Positions 29,006-36,600 of a stretch of DNA of 37,628 bases are shown here, piece by piece. Position 1 is the first letter of the stretch; every line of letters begins with the position of its first letter. The stretch lies in IMG/VR virus record IMGVR_UViG_3300037504_001227, positions 1 to 37,628 of that record, one strand, 5' to 3'. The notes beneath the pieces were generated by a model. That model saw only the letters and a program-made list of their open reading frames with translations. It ran no database searches and was not told the DNA's origin. Both the position numbers and the translations under genes were made by a program. Source of the DNA: a virus.

Positions 29006-30446
29006 TTTCTTCTGGCTCCTCAAATTCAATATCTAACAATCCAGTCTCTAAACTATAACCATTCTCAAATCTGCTCACCCTAATTTCCTCATCTGATAAT
29101 ACTCCCATCTGATAATAAATATTATCAATTTCAGCTCTCATTTTTTTAACTTCAATAATTTCTTTATCTGATTGTTGAAACAGACTATTAAATAATACAT
29201 TAGGATTCTCAACCTTTTTATTCCCAATTTCTTTACTAACATTTATTAAATTTATCAAATCTTGTAATGGATTTTTTAGAACATTTTTTTGGCTTGATCT
29301 TACTATATCATAATAATTAACAATATCATTTTTTCCAGTTGCATTTTGACCAGCCGGACTTCTACCAAACAATCTTGTTACAGGATAATCCGAAACTCCT
29401 GCTATAAACATCATAAATCTATCTAATAATTCCGGTAAACCAGCAACCGAAATATTATCTCTTGTATAGTCCTCCTCACTATCTATTAATACAGACTGAA
29501 TCATAGATTTACTTAAATCAATAGCATTCATCCTATTCCTCAATAACTCCTCATTTCCTTCTGCCAACAACTCTGCTAATCCCTGCAATTTATATTTTCC
29601 AATAATAAATTCATATAACAATTTTGCAACATTTCTCCTGCCAGCTCCAACGTCTGTTAATTCATTCCAAATAGGTTGTAAACAACTCATCCCCCAATAC
29701 CAAAAATTACCAGTCTGAACATTATCAGGAACCTCAATCCCTTTAAAAACTAAACATCTATCTCTATGGATATTAAAAACCGTTCCAAAATTTGGAGAAA
29801 CCGTAAACCATTCTACTTCCCCGAATCCAGGACTATTTGGATCATTATCAAAATTATAATCCGTTAAATGAACATTAGTTCTAGGATATGTTTTTATCCA
29901 ATCGATAGATTTTATTGCATTTGGATTTACCGGTTCTGAAATATCCCTACCGTCATTAATCCCTATTGCTATTATAGCTCCACCAAATAATCTCTTCCAT
30001 TTAACAGCTAAATTAAATTCTTTTTCTGCTTTTAATTTTTCTAATTTATTACATAAAATATTCTCTTCATCATTTTCTATATTAATCCACTCTCTAGTCA
30101 TATCATCAGCTCTCGCAGACACTATTTTATGGCCTAGCCCTTCGCCTATCCACATCTCTCCAAGCATTTGATCTGTAAGATAATTATAACCAGAAAAATA
30201 TGTATAATAACTTTTATCTTGTGTCCCTCCCATGCCTGTTATAGCATTTATCCAATTATCAGCCCTAAACATATTTTTTATATTTTTATAATTTTCCTTA
30301 TTTTTTAATTCATTATCTTTTCTAATTTTTTCTTCTTGTTGTTTACTAATAACAGGACTCGCAATAGATTTTATTTTTCCTTTTTTTATATCATCCACAT
30401 ACCTATTAACATCTCGTCTATATTTTTCTCTCTTTTTATCAACCAT
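28992..30446 (-). CDS. Portal protein (DUF1073/Mu gp29-like)
   Basis: The 484-residue protein matches DUF1073-type portals: GEGLGHKIVSARADDMTREWINI, FKGIEVP, GMSCLQPIWNELTDVGAGRRNVAKLLYE, FMMFIAGVSDYPVTRLFGRSPAGQNATGKNDIVNYYDIV. Twelve copies form the vertex channel for DNA. The C-terminus is highly acidic (DIEFEEPEENEEE). The N-terminal 60 residues are basic. It follows TerL by 9 bases. Confidence 0.88.
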   Translation of the reverse strand: MVDKKREKYRRDVNRYVDDIKKGKIKSIASPVISKQQEEKIRKDNELKNKENYKNIKNMFRADNWINAITGMGGTQDKSYYTYFSGYNYLTDQMLGEMWIGEGLGHKIVSARADDMTREWINIENDEENILCNKLEKLKAEKEFNLAVKWKRLFGGAIIAIGINDGRDISEPVNPNAIKSIDWIKTYPRTNVHLTDYNFDNDPNSPGFGEVEWFTVSPNFGTVFNIHRDRCLVFKGIEVPDNVQTGNFWYWGMSCLQPIWNELTDVGAGRRNVAKLLYEFIIGKYKLQGLAELLAEGNEELLRNRMNAIDLSKSMIQSVLIDSEEDYTRDNISVAGLPELLDRFMMFIAGVSDYPVTRLFGRSPAGQNATGKNDIVNYYDIVRSSQKNVLKNPLQDLINLINVSKEIGNKKVENPNVLFNSLFQQSDKEIIEVKKMRAEIDNIYYQMGVLSDEEIRVSRFENGYSLETGLLDIEFEEPEENEEE

Positions 30447-30455
30447 TTATATCTC

Positions 30456-31718
30456 CTATTTGTATAAATTTATATAATTCTTTTTATGGAATTTTTCTCT
30501 TAATAATGATGCAGCAGAATCAGGACAATCATCAGGTTCCTGCCCCTCTATATAATCTAATATTTGATTAAGATATTCAGGATCTGTATCCTGATCCCAA
30601 TCTATTTTTGTCCAATATTTATATAAATAATTCGTTATTTTAACATGTTTATTTTCTTTTTCATGATAAGTTTGGACTGGTATACCTCTTTTTTTTAATT
30701 CGTCTGCCACAAATCCCTTATCAGCATTGTCTTCTAATAAAAAAGTACCGCAAAAGTATTTTTTCCATTTTTCTACTATAAAATCATATTTATTTTTTAC
30801 ATGATCTGGAAAACAAAATCCTACTCCCTGTATTCTACCATCATGTTTTTTTCTAAAAAATGTTAAACCATTAGTATGCTCTCCGGAATATTTAGCGTCT
30901 AAATGCCCAAAAATCCCTGTTCTTTTAAACTCCCATCTTTTAAAATTTGGGTTAGTAAATAACGCATCTTCTGATGCTATATGTTTTAATTCATAGTTTG
31001 CAGCGAATAACGATGGAGTTATTGTTTTTCTTTTTTCTGTTATTTCATTTTCTGTTAATATTCCCGTTTGCCTATAATCATATTTAATAGGAATAACCCC
31101 TGCATTATGTAAAAAATTCCAACAATCATCTTTATGCCATGGAGTGCCTATAAATTTTACAAATTTACCTGGATCAATAATATTTGTTATTATTTCCTGT
31201 ATAATTAATTTTGTCCTTTCCCTATCTGCCTTACTAACCCTATCTTTAATTGTAACAAAATCATCACAAATTATCAAATCATAGTGTTTCCCTGTAATTC
31301 CAGTATCAATACCATACGCATCAATATTTCCCTCCGGGGTTTGTGTTTGTTTAAAATTAAATTGTAATTTAGAATCTCTTTTAATTTTTAATTTCGGCTC
31401 TGTCCCATTATGTGCATATCTAAATAATTCTATTAATACAGGGATTGAAAAAATATTTCTTATTGTATATAAACATTCAGCGGCGTCTGTATATCTTTTT
31501 CTAATTATCGCTATCCTATCATTTGGATGAAATAATAACCACCAGATGCATCCAATAATTATTATAGAAGTTGTTTTAAAACTCCCTCTATGAGCCAGCA
31601 AACCCACATGAGCAAATGTGTCAAAAATATATAAAATCCAATTTGAATGAAGATAGGACAACTTAGTCTTACCAACTAAGTGTCCTAAAAGGTGAGGATA
31701 TTTACGAATTTTTATCAA
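30456..31718 (-). CDS. terL: Terminase large subunit (start uncertain)
   Basis: From the TTG at 31718 the product has 420 residues. The ATPase motif is HRGSFKTTS (43-51), a Walker A variant; Walker B is YDLIICDDF (D152, D153). The nuclease begins GHLDAKYSG (D274), with E329/D330 and a late PDDCPDS as other acidic ligands. The true start may be upstream: the frame stays open to 31742, and the residues before TTG (TQSHLIKIRKYPHLLGH) look family-like. The best ribosome site, GGGAG, is followed by ATG GAG TAG (31751-31743), an in-frame amber. An ATT at 31739 also has GGAG 6 bases upstream. Confidence 0.85.
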   Translation of the reverse strand: MIKIRKYPHLLGHLVGKTKLSYLHSNWILYIFDTFAHVGLLAHRGSFKTTSIIIIGCIWWLLFHPNDRIAIIRKRYTDAAECLYTIRNIFSIPVLIELFRYAHNGTEPKLKIKRDSKLQFNFKQTQTPEGNIDAYGIDTGITGKHYDLIICDDFVTIKDRVSKADRERTKLIIQEIITNIIDPGKFVKFIGTPWHKDDCWNFLHNAGVIPIKYDYRQTGILTENEITEKRKTITPSLFAANYELKHIASEDALFTNPNFKRWEFKRTGIFGHLDAKYSGEHTNGLTFFRKKHDGRIQGVGFCFPDHVKNKYDFIVEKWKKYFCGTFLLEDNADKGFVADELKKRGIPVQTYHEKENKHVKITNYLYKYWTKIDWDQDTDPEYLNQILDYIEGQEPDDCPDSAASLLREKFHKKNYINLYK

Positions 31719-31781
31719 ATGCGATTGAGTAAAATAAATAAACTACTCCATTTTACTCCCTTTTTAAATAAATAAATGCAT

Positions 31782-32159
31782 TTACATTATAACAAATTTT
31801 TTTAAATATTTTACTATTTTTTTAAATTGTTTTTTATTATCAATATTTAAAACTAAAATATCATTTTGTCCAAAAACAATTTTGATCGAATCAACAACAA
31901 TATATTTAGATTTTTCTAATCTTTTTATCATTGTTTCATGAGCTTCTGTTTTTTTAATTTCACCTGATTTAATTTTCTCTTTTAAACTATCTACCTGTCT
32001 TACATAAGAAGGCGCAATTTCATTATTTTCTGCATCTATTAAACATCTCCGATTTTCCATAGGAATAATAACATTCGGATTTCTTAAATTAAGATAATTA
32101 TCACCCTCCACCTGTAATAAATAATTTTTACCAAACAATTCTCTTAAAAATTTAATCAT
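31782..32159 (-). CDS. Hypothetical protein between TerS and TerL
   Basis: The 125-residue protein has a beta-rich opening (LLQVEGDNYLNLRNPNVII), a helical middle with KIKSGEIKKTEAHETMIKRL, and a C-terminal strand plus helix. The ATG overlaps the TGA of the zinc-ribbon gene. No catalytic or metal motif is visible. It may be a terminase accessory factor by position only. Confidence 0.5.
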   Translation of the reverse strand: MIKFLRELFGKNYLLQVEGDNYLNLRNPNVIIPMENRRCLIDAENNEIAPSYVRQVDSLKEKIKSGEIKKTEAHETMIKRLEKSKYIVVDSIKIVFGQNDILVLNIDNKKQFKKIVKYLKKFVIM

Positions 32160-32317
32160 TTCTTTTTTCTCTCCTTAATAGTTTTTAATTTAGCAATAGG
32201 ATAATTATCCTCTTTTGCTATTTTATCTAATTTATCACATTTTTTTGATAAATTATTTATTTCACAATCTGGACAAAAATCCAAATCATTTTCATTTTTA
32301 CAATTATTACATTTCAT
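32156..32317 (-). CDS. Small zinc-ribbon protein
   Basis: A 53-residue frame starts at ATG 32317 and begins MKCNNCKNENDLDFCPDCE, two CxxC pairs separated by 9 residues, a minimal zinc ribbon, followed by a Lys-rich helix. It fits with 1 base between the previous stop and its start, and its TGA overlaps the next ATG. AAGAG is upstream. The coupling and the motif make it a credible gene that is easy to miss. Function unknown. Confidence 0.7.
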   Translation of the reverse strand: MKCNNCKNENDLDFCPDCEINNLSKKCDKLDKIAKEDNYPIAKLKTIKERKKK

Positions 32318-32318
32318 T

Positions 32319-32555
32319 TTAACTCTTCCTATCTATCGTATATAATAAATGTACAATCTGTTTATCTATTTCCTCTGTATATTCATTAACAGGGATAAAA
32401 AAATTATAATAAATTTTTTGTTTTAAATATAAAAAAAATTCATAACCTATTTGTTTTTCTTTATTTTTAATTTCTCTTTCTTTTAATTGAATAATTAAAG
32501 AATCTACATCTTCATTTTTCACACTCATTTTTATAGTATCTGTGATTATTCTCAT
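32319..32555 (-). CDS. Hypothetical protein downstream of TerS
   Basis: The 78-residue protein (RIITDTIKMSVKNEDVDSLI, then KEKQIGYEFFLYLKQKIYYNFF) is mixed beta and helix with many aromatic residues and no motif that I recognise. Its ATG overlaps the TGA of the TerS gene, so it is translated together with it. Confidence 0.55.
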   Translation of the reverse strand: MRIITDTIKMSVKNEDVDSLIIQLKEREIKNKEKQIGYEFFLYLKQKIYYNFFIPVNEYTEEIDKQIVHLLYTIDRKS

Positions 32556-33160
32556 TTTTTTATTTCTGGATCTCTTTTATTTTGATTAAAAATCTCATCT
32601 AATGATTTCACAGTATCTTTTGTCAATCCCACATCAACTGATAATTCTTTTGTCATCTGTATATATTTATCCAATTTGTCAATCGCCCTATCTCTATCTG
32701 CTAATTTCAAAATTATAACGGAAGTGGTAGCATCTTTGCCATAATATTTTTTTTCTACACCATCCACACAGCATCGCCATTCATTCGGAATATCCTCTAA
32801 TTCTTTGAACTCTCCATTCTCATTTTGAAAAATAGAAATATCATAAAAAGCTCTTCGATAAAGTACATCAATTAATTCTTTTTCTAATTTGCCCCGTTTC
32901 TCTTCCAACCAATCTGTTATAACTATACGTAATGCTTCCCTAATCTTTGGATTCCTTAGCAACAAACAACCATTTGTATAAGCTGTATCCATAGTGATAT
33001 CAGGCTTCTTAGCTACATGTTTCAAATAAGCTTGTCCTGCATTCATCCCATTATTTAGATATTCTACTACAAATTTTATATGAGAAAGTTTTACTTTTTC
33101 TTTTTTTAATTTAAAATATAAATCTTTTCCTATATTATTTTTAATATTTTTTACTGTCAT
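32552..33160 (-). CDS. terS: Terminase small subunit
   Basis: The 202-residue protein has the terminase small-subunit layout. Residues 20-75 form an HTH-type DNA-binding region (LSHIKFVVEYLNNGMNAGQAYLKH, AYTNGCLLLRNPKIREALR), followed by a helical oligomerisation core and FQNENGEFKELEDIPNEWRC, characteristic of Terminase_2 proteins. The end (LADRDRAIDKLDKYIQM) is typical as well. Three small genes lie between it and TerL. An 18-codon frame overlaps its start. Confidence 0.83.
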   Translation of the reverse strand: MTVKNIKNNIGKDLYFKLKKEKVKLSHIKFVVEYLNNGMNAGQAYLKHVAKKPDITMDTAYTNGCLLLRNPKIREALRIVITDWLEEKRGKLEKELIDVLYRRAFYDISIFQNENGEFKELEDIPNEWRCCVDGVEKKYYGKDATTSVIILKLADRDRAIDKLDKYIQMTKELSVDVGLTKDTVKSLDEIFNQNKRDPEIKK

Positions 33161-33213
33161 TTTAACTCCTTTATTTTCTTATTTATTTCTATTTTTATAT
33201 CAATTAAATCCAT
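33157..33213 (-). CDS. Possible 18-codon leader peptide before TerS
   Basis: ATG 33213 is preceded by AGGAGG (33223-33228), stronger than most sites here, and the frame MDLIDIKIEINKKIKELK ends in TGA overlapping the TerS ATG. It may be a short leader that couples translation to TerS. The peptide is too short for homology to decide. Confidence 0.4.
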   Translation of the reverse strand: MDLIDIKIEINKKIKELK

Positions 33214-33234
33214 AATCTAATTCCTCCTAAATAT

Positions 33235-33390
33235 TCATTCATTTTTCATCCTCCACAATTGTTTACATATTTTAAAAAGTTTCTCATTTTGTTTTTTTAA
33301 TTCTTCATTTTCTTTTTCGAGTTGTTCGATTTATTCATCTTGCCAATTTATAATATTCGCACATTGTTCAGATTTTTCTGATATCATCAT
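33235..33390 (-). pseudogene. Small coiled-coil ORF with an in-frame TAA
   Basis: From ATG 33390 (AAGGAG upstream) the frame reads 19 codons to NWQDE, then TAA at 33333-33331, then continues in the same frame with IEQLEKENEELKKQNEKLFK to TGA at 33235. The part after the stop is a perfect-looking coiled coil in the same frame, so the TAA most likely interrupts a former 51-residue protein. A single-base change CAA or GAA to TAA, a sequencing error or readthrough could explain it. The region holds no other gene apart from the leader ORF. Confidence 0.5.
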
Positions 33391-33424
33391 AACTCCTTAG
33401 TTTTATATTTTATTTATTTTTTAT

Positions 33425-33955
33425 TTAAAAAAATTCTTTTAAAAATTTTATTTTACAAAAATAATATTCTTTTCCATCTATTACATTAAAAAATGTTAAA
33501 ATGCATATACCATTTTTGTATTTTTTTCTGCAAATAAAAAAATAATCATTTTCTAAAAATTTAAACTGCCTTGTACGAGCATAAAATTCATTATCTACAC
33601 TATAAACATCGCAATAATTTTCTCTTTTTGATTCTCCATATTTTAGAAAATGCCAATCCCATCTCTCAAACACAAAATAAACAGGTGTATCCATTGTATA
33701 CAATTCAAATCCCTTATATTCTCGATTTTGTCTGGTACAAAGAACCTCATGCAAAATCATTTTTTTTGCTGGCAAATCTAAAATTTGCATTACAACTAAT
33801 ATTCTATTAGTTCTTTTAATATCAATGCTAAACATTTTTTCTATTTTTTTATTATGCTCTTTATAATATCCCGCCCAATCAGGTGTAGCAGATTGGGCAA
33901 AAAGAAAAAGAAAAATAAATTGCAACAACAAAATCAATATTATTATTTTTTTCAT
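33425..33955 (-). CDS. Secreted hypothetical protein
   Basis: The 176-residue protein has a clear Sec signal peptide (MKK, a 15-residue hydrophobic core, AQSA cleavage site near 20-23), then a beta-rich, aromatic domain with DTPVYFVFERWDWHFLKYG and YFFICRKKYKNGICILTFF. No lipobox is present. Exported phage proteins of this size often modify the envelope or block superinfection, but no motif shows this. It lies upstream of TerS. Confidence 0.6.
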   Translation of the reverse strand: MKKIIILILLLQFIFLFLFAQSATPDWAGYYKEHNKKIEKMFSIDIKRTNRILVVMQILDLPAKKMILHEVLCTRQNREYKGFELYTMDTPVYFVFERWDWHFLKYGESKRENYCDVYSVDNEFYARTRQFKFLENDYFFICRKKYKNGICILTFFNVIDGKEYYFCKIKFLKEFF

Positions 33956-33992
33956 TTTTTATTCTCCTATTTCTTATAATTTTTAAATATTT

Positions 33993-34319
33993 CTATTTTT
34001 TACATTTTTTTCGTTCCTGAATATAGGAAATATAAGATTCAAACATTTTTATCATATCAAAATTAGTAAGTTCGTCATTTTTATTTTCTGTTATTATTAT
34101 TTTATTATTTTTTTTATCATATACACAAGTATTTAGTTCTATATTTGGAAAAATTTTTAAAATTAAATCCCAAAACTTTCTTTTTTCTGTAAACAAATTT
34201 ACAAAAAATTTTTTTAGTGCATTTTGATAAGATTCTATTTTTAGCATAGAATCCATTAAAACATTATGGTATTCCTCTGGAATATCTACAATATCACCTG
34301 GTTTATAATTTTTATCCAT
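33993..34319 (-). CDS. Hypothetical protein after the endolysin
   Basis: The 108-residue protein starts MDKNYKPGDIVDIPEEYHNVL, has a helical centre (IESYQNALKKFFVNLFTEKRKFWDLI) and a beta pair before a Lys-rich end. It looks like a small phage protein that is mainly helical, with a beginning reminiscent of a short beta barrel. AGGAGG lies upstream. Function unknown. Confidence 0.5.
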   Translation of the reverse strand: MDKNYKPGDIVDIPEEYHNVLMDSMLKIESYQNALKKFFVNLFTEKRKFWDLILKIFPNIELNTCVYDKKNNKIIITENKNDELTNFDMIKMFESYISYIQERKKCKK

Positions 34320-34334
34320 TTTTATTTTCCTCCT

Positions 34335-34967
34335 TTATAATTTTGTTAATAAATATTCACAATATTTAATTATAGAATCTGGATTTATATAATATTTCCC
34401 ATTTTTAATTACAAAATCATAAACATCAAAATCTATTAAATGTTTTAATTGTCTTAATTCATTTAATAATTTTGTCCCATATGTATAAAATTCTAAATGC
34501 AAATGAACTCCTTTTTTACATTCAAAATTTTGTTTTTCCATATCTGTAACAAATCGCCATTCCTCTCCCTCTCTCGTTTTTGAATAACCTGTATTACCCA
34601 TTTTCCCTAAAATTTCCCCTGGATGAATTAAATTTTTTTTCAATTTTTGTCTAGCATTACGAATAACAGAATTATTAATTTTTGATAAATGTTTATACAT
34701 GGAAAAAAACACACAATCAACCCCATTCATATATTTTAAATTATGTCTAATTTTAACAAATTTACCTGCAAATCTATCCTCTGGATGGAATTTATCAGTC
34801 CCCCCAAATTCATAAACATTTCCTGCTATCAAATTATAAACATCCTGTTTTTTAAACAAATTAGATGTGTAATCTTTGCCCCTATGTTTACCATATTTTC
34901 TTAAATCTCCAAAATCGCTACTAATTTTAAATGTATTTATTTTTTTATAATAATTTTCTTTAAACAT
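34335..34967 (-). CDS. M23 peptidase, probable endolysin
   Basis: The 210-residue protein has the LytM/M23 zinc-peptidase motifs: H28xxxD32 in YGKHRGKDYT, H93 in MYKHLSK, and H155xH157 in GVHLHLEFY, with GKMGNTGYS between. These residues bind zinc and catalyse cleavage of peptide cross-links in peptidoglycan. No signal peptide or cell-wall-binding domain is evident, so a holin would be needed for release. It lies about 30 kb from the holin-like and spanin-like genes. A virion-associated role cannot be excluded, but it is far from the tail genes. Confidence 0.8.
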   Translation of the reverse strand: MFKENYYKKINTFKISSDFGDLRKYGKHRGKDYTSNLFKKQDVYNLIAGNVYEFGGTDKFHPEDRFAGKFVKIRHNLKYMNGVDCVFFSMYKHLSKINNSVIRNARQKLKKNLIHPGEILGKMGNTGYSKTREGEEWRFVTDMEKQNFECKKGVHLHLEFYTYGTKLLNELRQLKHLIDFDVYDFVIKNGKYYINPDSIIKYCEYLLTKL

Positions 34968-34968
34968 T

Positions 34969-35217
34969 TCAAAATCCTTTTGCTAAAATTTTAGCTATTT
35001 TTTCTACTGCATTATCCATATACATTTTATCATTTAATTTATTTTTAATAATTTCTAATTCTTCTTTATTTTTCATTTTTTTTCTTGTCTTTGTTAACCC
35101 TGTTTTTCTTTTTATATTTTTATTATAGCAACATTTTTTACATATTTTATAAATTTTCCCATTTTTATATTTATAAAATTTATATAAATCTTTTTCACCA
35201 CATATTCTACAACTCAT
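34969..35217 (-). CDS. Small zinc-finger protein
   Basis: The 82-residue protein starts MSCRICGEKDLYKFYKYKNG and has CKKCC about 17 residues later, giving a CxxC-CxxC zinc site, then a basic region KRKTGLTKTRKKMKNK. A helical C-terminus follows. This resembles small phage zinc-finger/HNH-like leaders, but no HNH motif is seen. Its ATG overlaps the preceding gene and its stop is 1 base before the endolysin. Confidence 0.6.
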   Translation of the reverse strand: MSCRICGEKDLYKFYKYKNGKIYKICKKCCYNKNIKRKTGLTKTRKKMKNKEELEIIKNKLNDKMYMDNAVEKIAKILAKGF

Positions 35218-35378
35218 TTTCTTATCCTTATATATTTTTGCTGTCTTCTATTAATAGGAGTTGTAGAAAAATACCATTCAATAAATTTTTTTCTATCCAT
35301 ACATTTATCAGGAGGAACCAACGACACATTCGTTTTATTATATGCATCATAACAATTAGATTTAAATTTTTCTCCCAT
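35214..35378 (-). CDS. Small hypothetical protein
   Basis: From the ATG at 35378, with AGGAG 8 bases upstream, the product has 54 residues (MGEKFKSNCYDAYNKTNVSL, then PPDKCMDRKKFIEWYF). A start at 35429 would overlap the upstream gene and add a hydrophobic stretch with no ribosome site, so I reject it. Two Cys residues are present but no pattern. Function unknown. Confidence 0.5.
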   Translation of the reverse strand: MGEKFKSNCYDAYNKTNVSLVPPDKCMDRKKFIEWYFSTTPINRRQQKYIRIRK

Positions 35379-35397
35379 ATATCTAACTCCTATATAA

Positions 35398-36318
35398 TTA
35401 TTTATTATTTTTATAAAAAACAACTCCAAAACTAATCGGACTAATAATATCTACAAAAACCGCAAAAAGAAATTTTATCAAAAATTGAAAATAATGTTCA
35501 TCAATATTTAATATTTTTTTTAACCATTCATAATAAGTAATTTTTTCTTTTATATAAATAGTATCATTTGTAATATTATTTATTTTTTGATGCAATTTAT
35601 TTATTTGTTTTTTAAATTTTTCTATATCATTATTTTTTAATGCTATTCTATAATTAATGTCCTTATATTCCCTCGATAAATAATCTGATTTTTCTAAAAA
35701 TTCAAATAATTTTTTTCTTTCTTTTCGTTCTGCCTGCAAATCTATTTTTATTTCATTTATTTGATTTTTATAATTCTCATATAATTTTTTATTTTTTATA
35801 TTCTTAATATTATCTGTTTGATTTTTATTTTGCTTTTCCTGCTCTAATTGCAACTGCCCTCCAATAGTAGTAAACATATTGAAAAATAAAGAAATAAACC
35901 ATATAAAAAAAAATATATATTTCATAATTTTTTTAGATAACAATGCCATTTGTAATAATCCTATTGTAATTAGAATTATAGTTATACTATTTACAAATGC
36001 CATAAATAAATTAGTGTTTGTCTTAAAAAAAATAAAACTATTATAAACAGATAAAAAAGAGGTTATTACACCAATAATAATTATAAATAATATTAAAAAA
36101 GAAAAATTAAATTTATTATTTTTTACAGGCTTTTCAGGCAAAGAATAATTACTGCCCCTCCTTATTAAATTTTCTTCATTTTCTAACTCATGCAGAATAT
36201 TTATTACCTCACCTCTATCCAAATCAAATACCTGACACAATTCATTAACCTTTGGAAATTTAAATTTCTCTCTTGTTTGATAACAATTTTTTATATATTC
36301 TAATATTTTATTTTTCAT
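35398..36318 (-). CDS. Winged-helix protein with membrane anchor and coiled coil
   Basis: From ATG 36318 (AAGGA upstream) the protein has 306 residues. Residues 1-62 form a winged helix (FPKVNELCQVFDLDRGEVIN, then HELENEENLIRRG), as in GntR-like DNA-binding domains. Three hydrophobic segments follow at about 72-92, 100-122 and 128-148, a long charged coil at about 155-270, and a hydrophobic segment at about 278-298. DNA binding and membrane anchoring in one protein is rare in phages. It might tether phage DNA or sense membrane state. I do not recognise the full-length family. Confidence 0.6.
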   Translation of the reverse strand: MKNKILEYIKNCYQTREKFKFPKVNELCQVFDLDRGEVINILHELENEENLIRRGSNYSLPEKPVKNNKFNFSFLILFIIIIGVITSFLSVYNSFIFFKTNTNLFMAFVNSITIILITIGLLQMALLSKKIMKYIFFFIWFISLFFNMFTTIGGQLQLEQEKQNKNQTDNIKNIKNKKLYENYKNQINEIKIDLQAERKERKKLFEFLEKSDYLSREYKDINYRIALKNNDIEKFKKQINKLHQKINNITNDTIYIKEKITYYEWLKKILNIDEHYFQFLIKFLFAVFVDIISPISFGVVFYKNNK

Positions 36319-36589
36319 AATTTTCCTTATCAATATTATCATAAATCATAAATGCAAAATTAGCTATATCAAGACATTCCTGTTTGATAGCCTCTTTATC
36401 TAATTTATTAGAATTAATAAATTCAATTGCTAATTCATAAAATTCTTCTTCTAATAAAAATAATAAATCTAAACATGGCATAACACTCCAATGTAATTTT
36501 TTCCTATTTTTTTTTGTATTAAGCTTTTTTATCATATCATTTTTAAAATTATCTAAATTACTTAAATCTTCTTGTGTTAATTTTCTCAA
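36308..36589 (-). CDS. MazG-like NTP pyrophosphohydrolase
   Basis: The 93-residue helical protein has the all-alpha NTP-PPase pattern: EEEFYEL at 47-53 and, 18 residues later, ECLDIANFAF with E71 and D74. These acidic residues bind magnesium and hydrolyse nucleotides to monophosphates. Phage MazG-like enzymes clean the nucleotide pool or act on ppGpp. It lies 11 bases after the clamp-loader gene and overlaps the winged-helix gene. Confidence 0.72.
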   Translation of the reverse strand: MRKLTQEDLSNLDNFKNDMIKKLNTKKNRKKLHWSVMPCLDLLFLLEEEFYELAIEFINSNKLDKEAIKQECLDIANFAFMIYDNIDKENYEK

Positions 36590-36600
36590 TTATCTACCTC

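Noticed and set aside
1743-33333. Alternative genetic code (TAG or TGA reassigned)
   Set aside because: TAA, TAG and TGA all end otherwise complete genes, often with overlapping starts, and Trp is encoded by TGG throughout; only two early in-frame stops remain, better explained locally.
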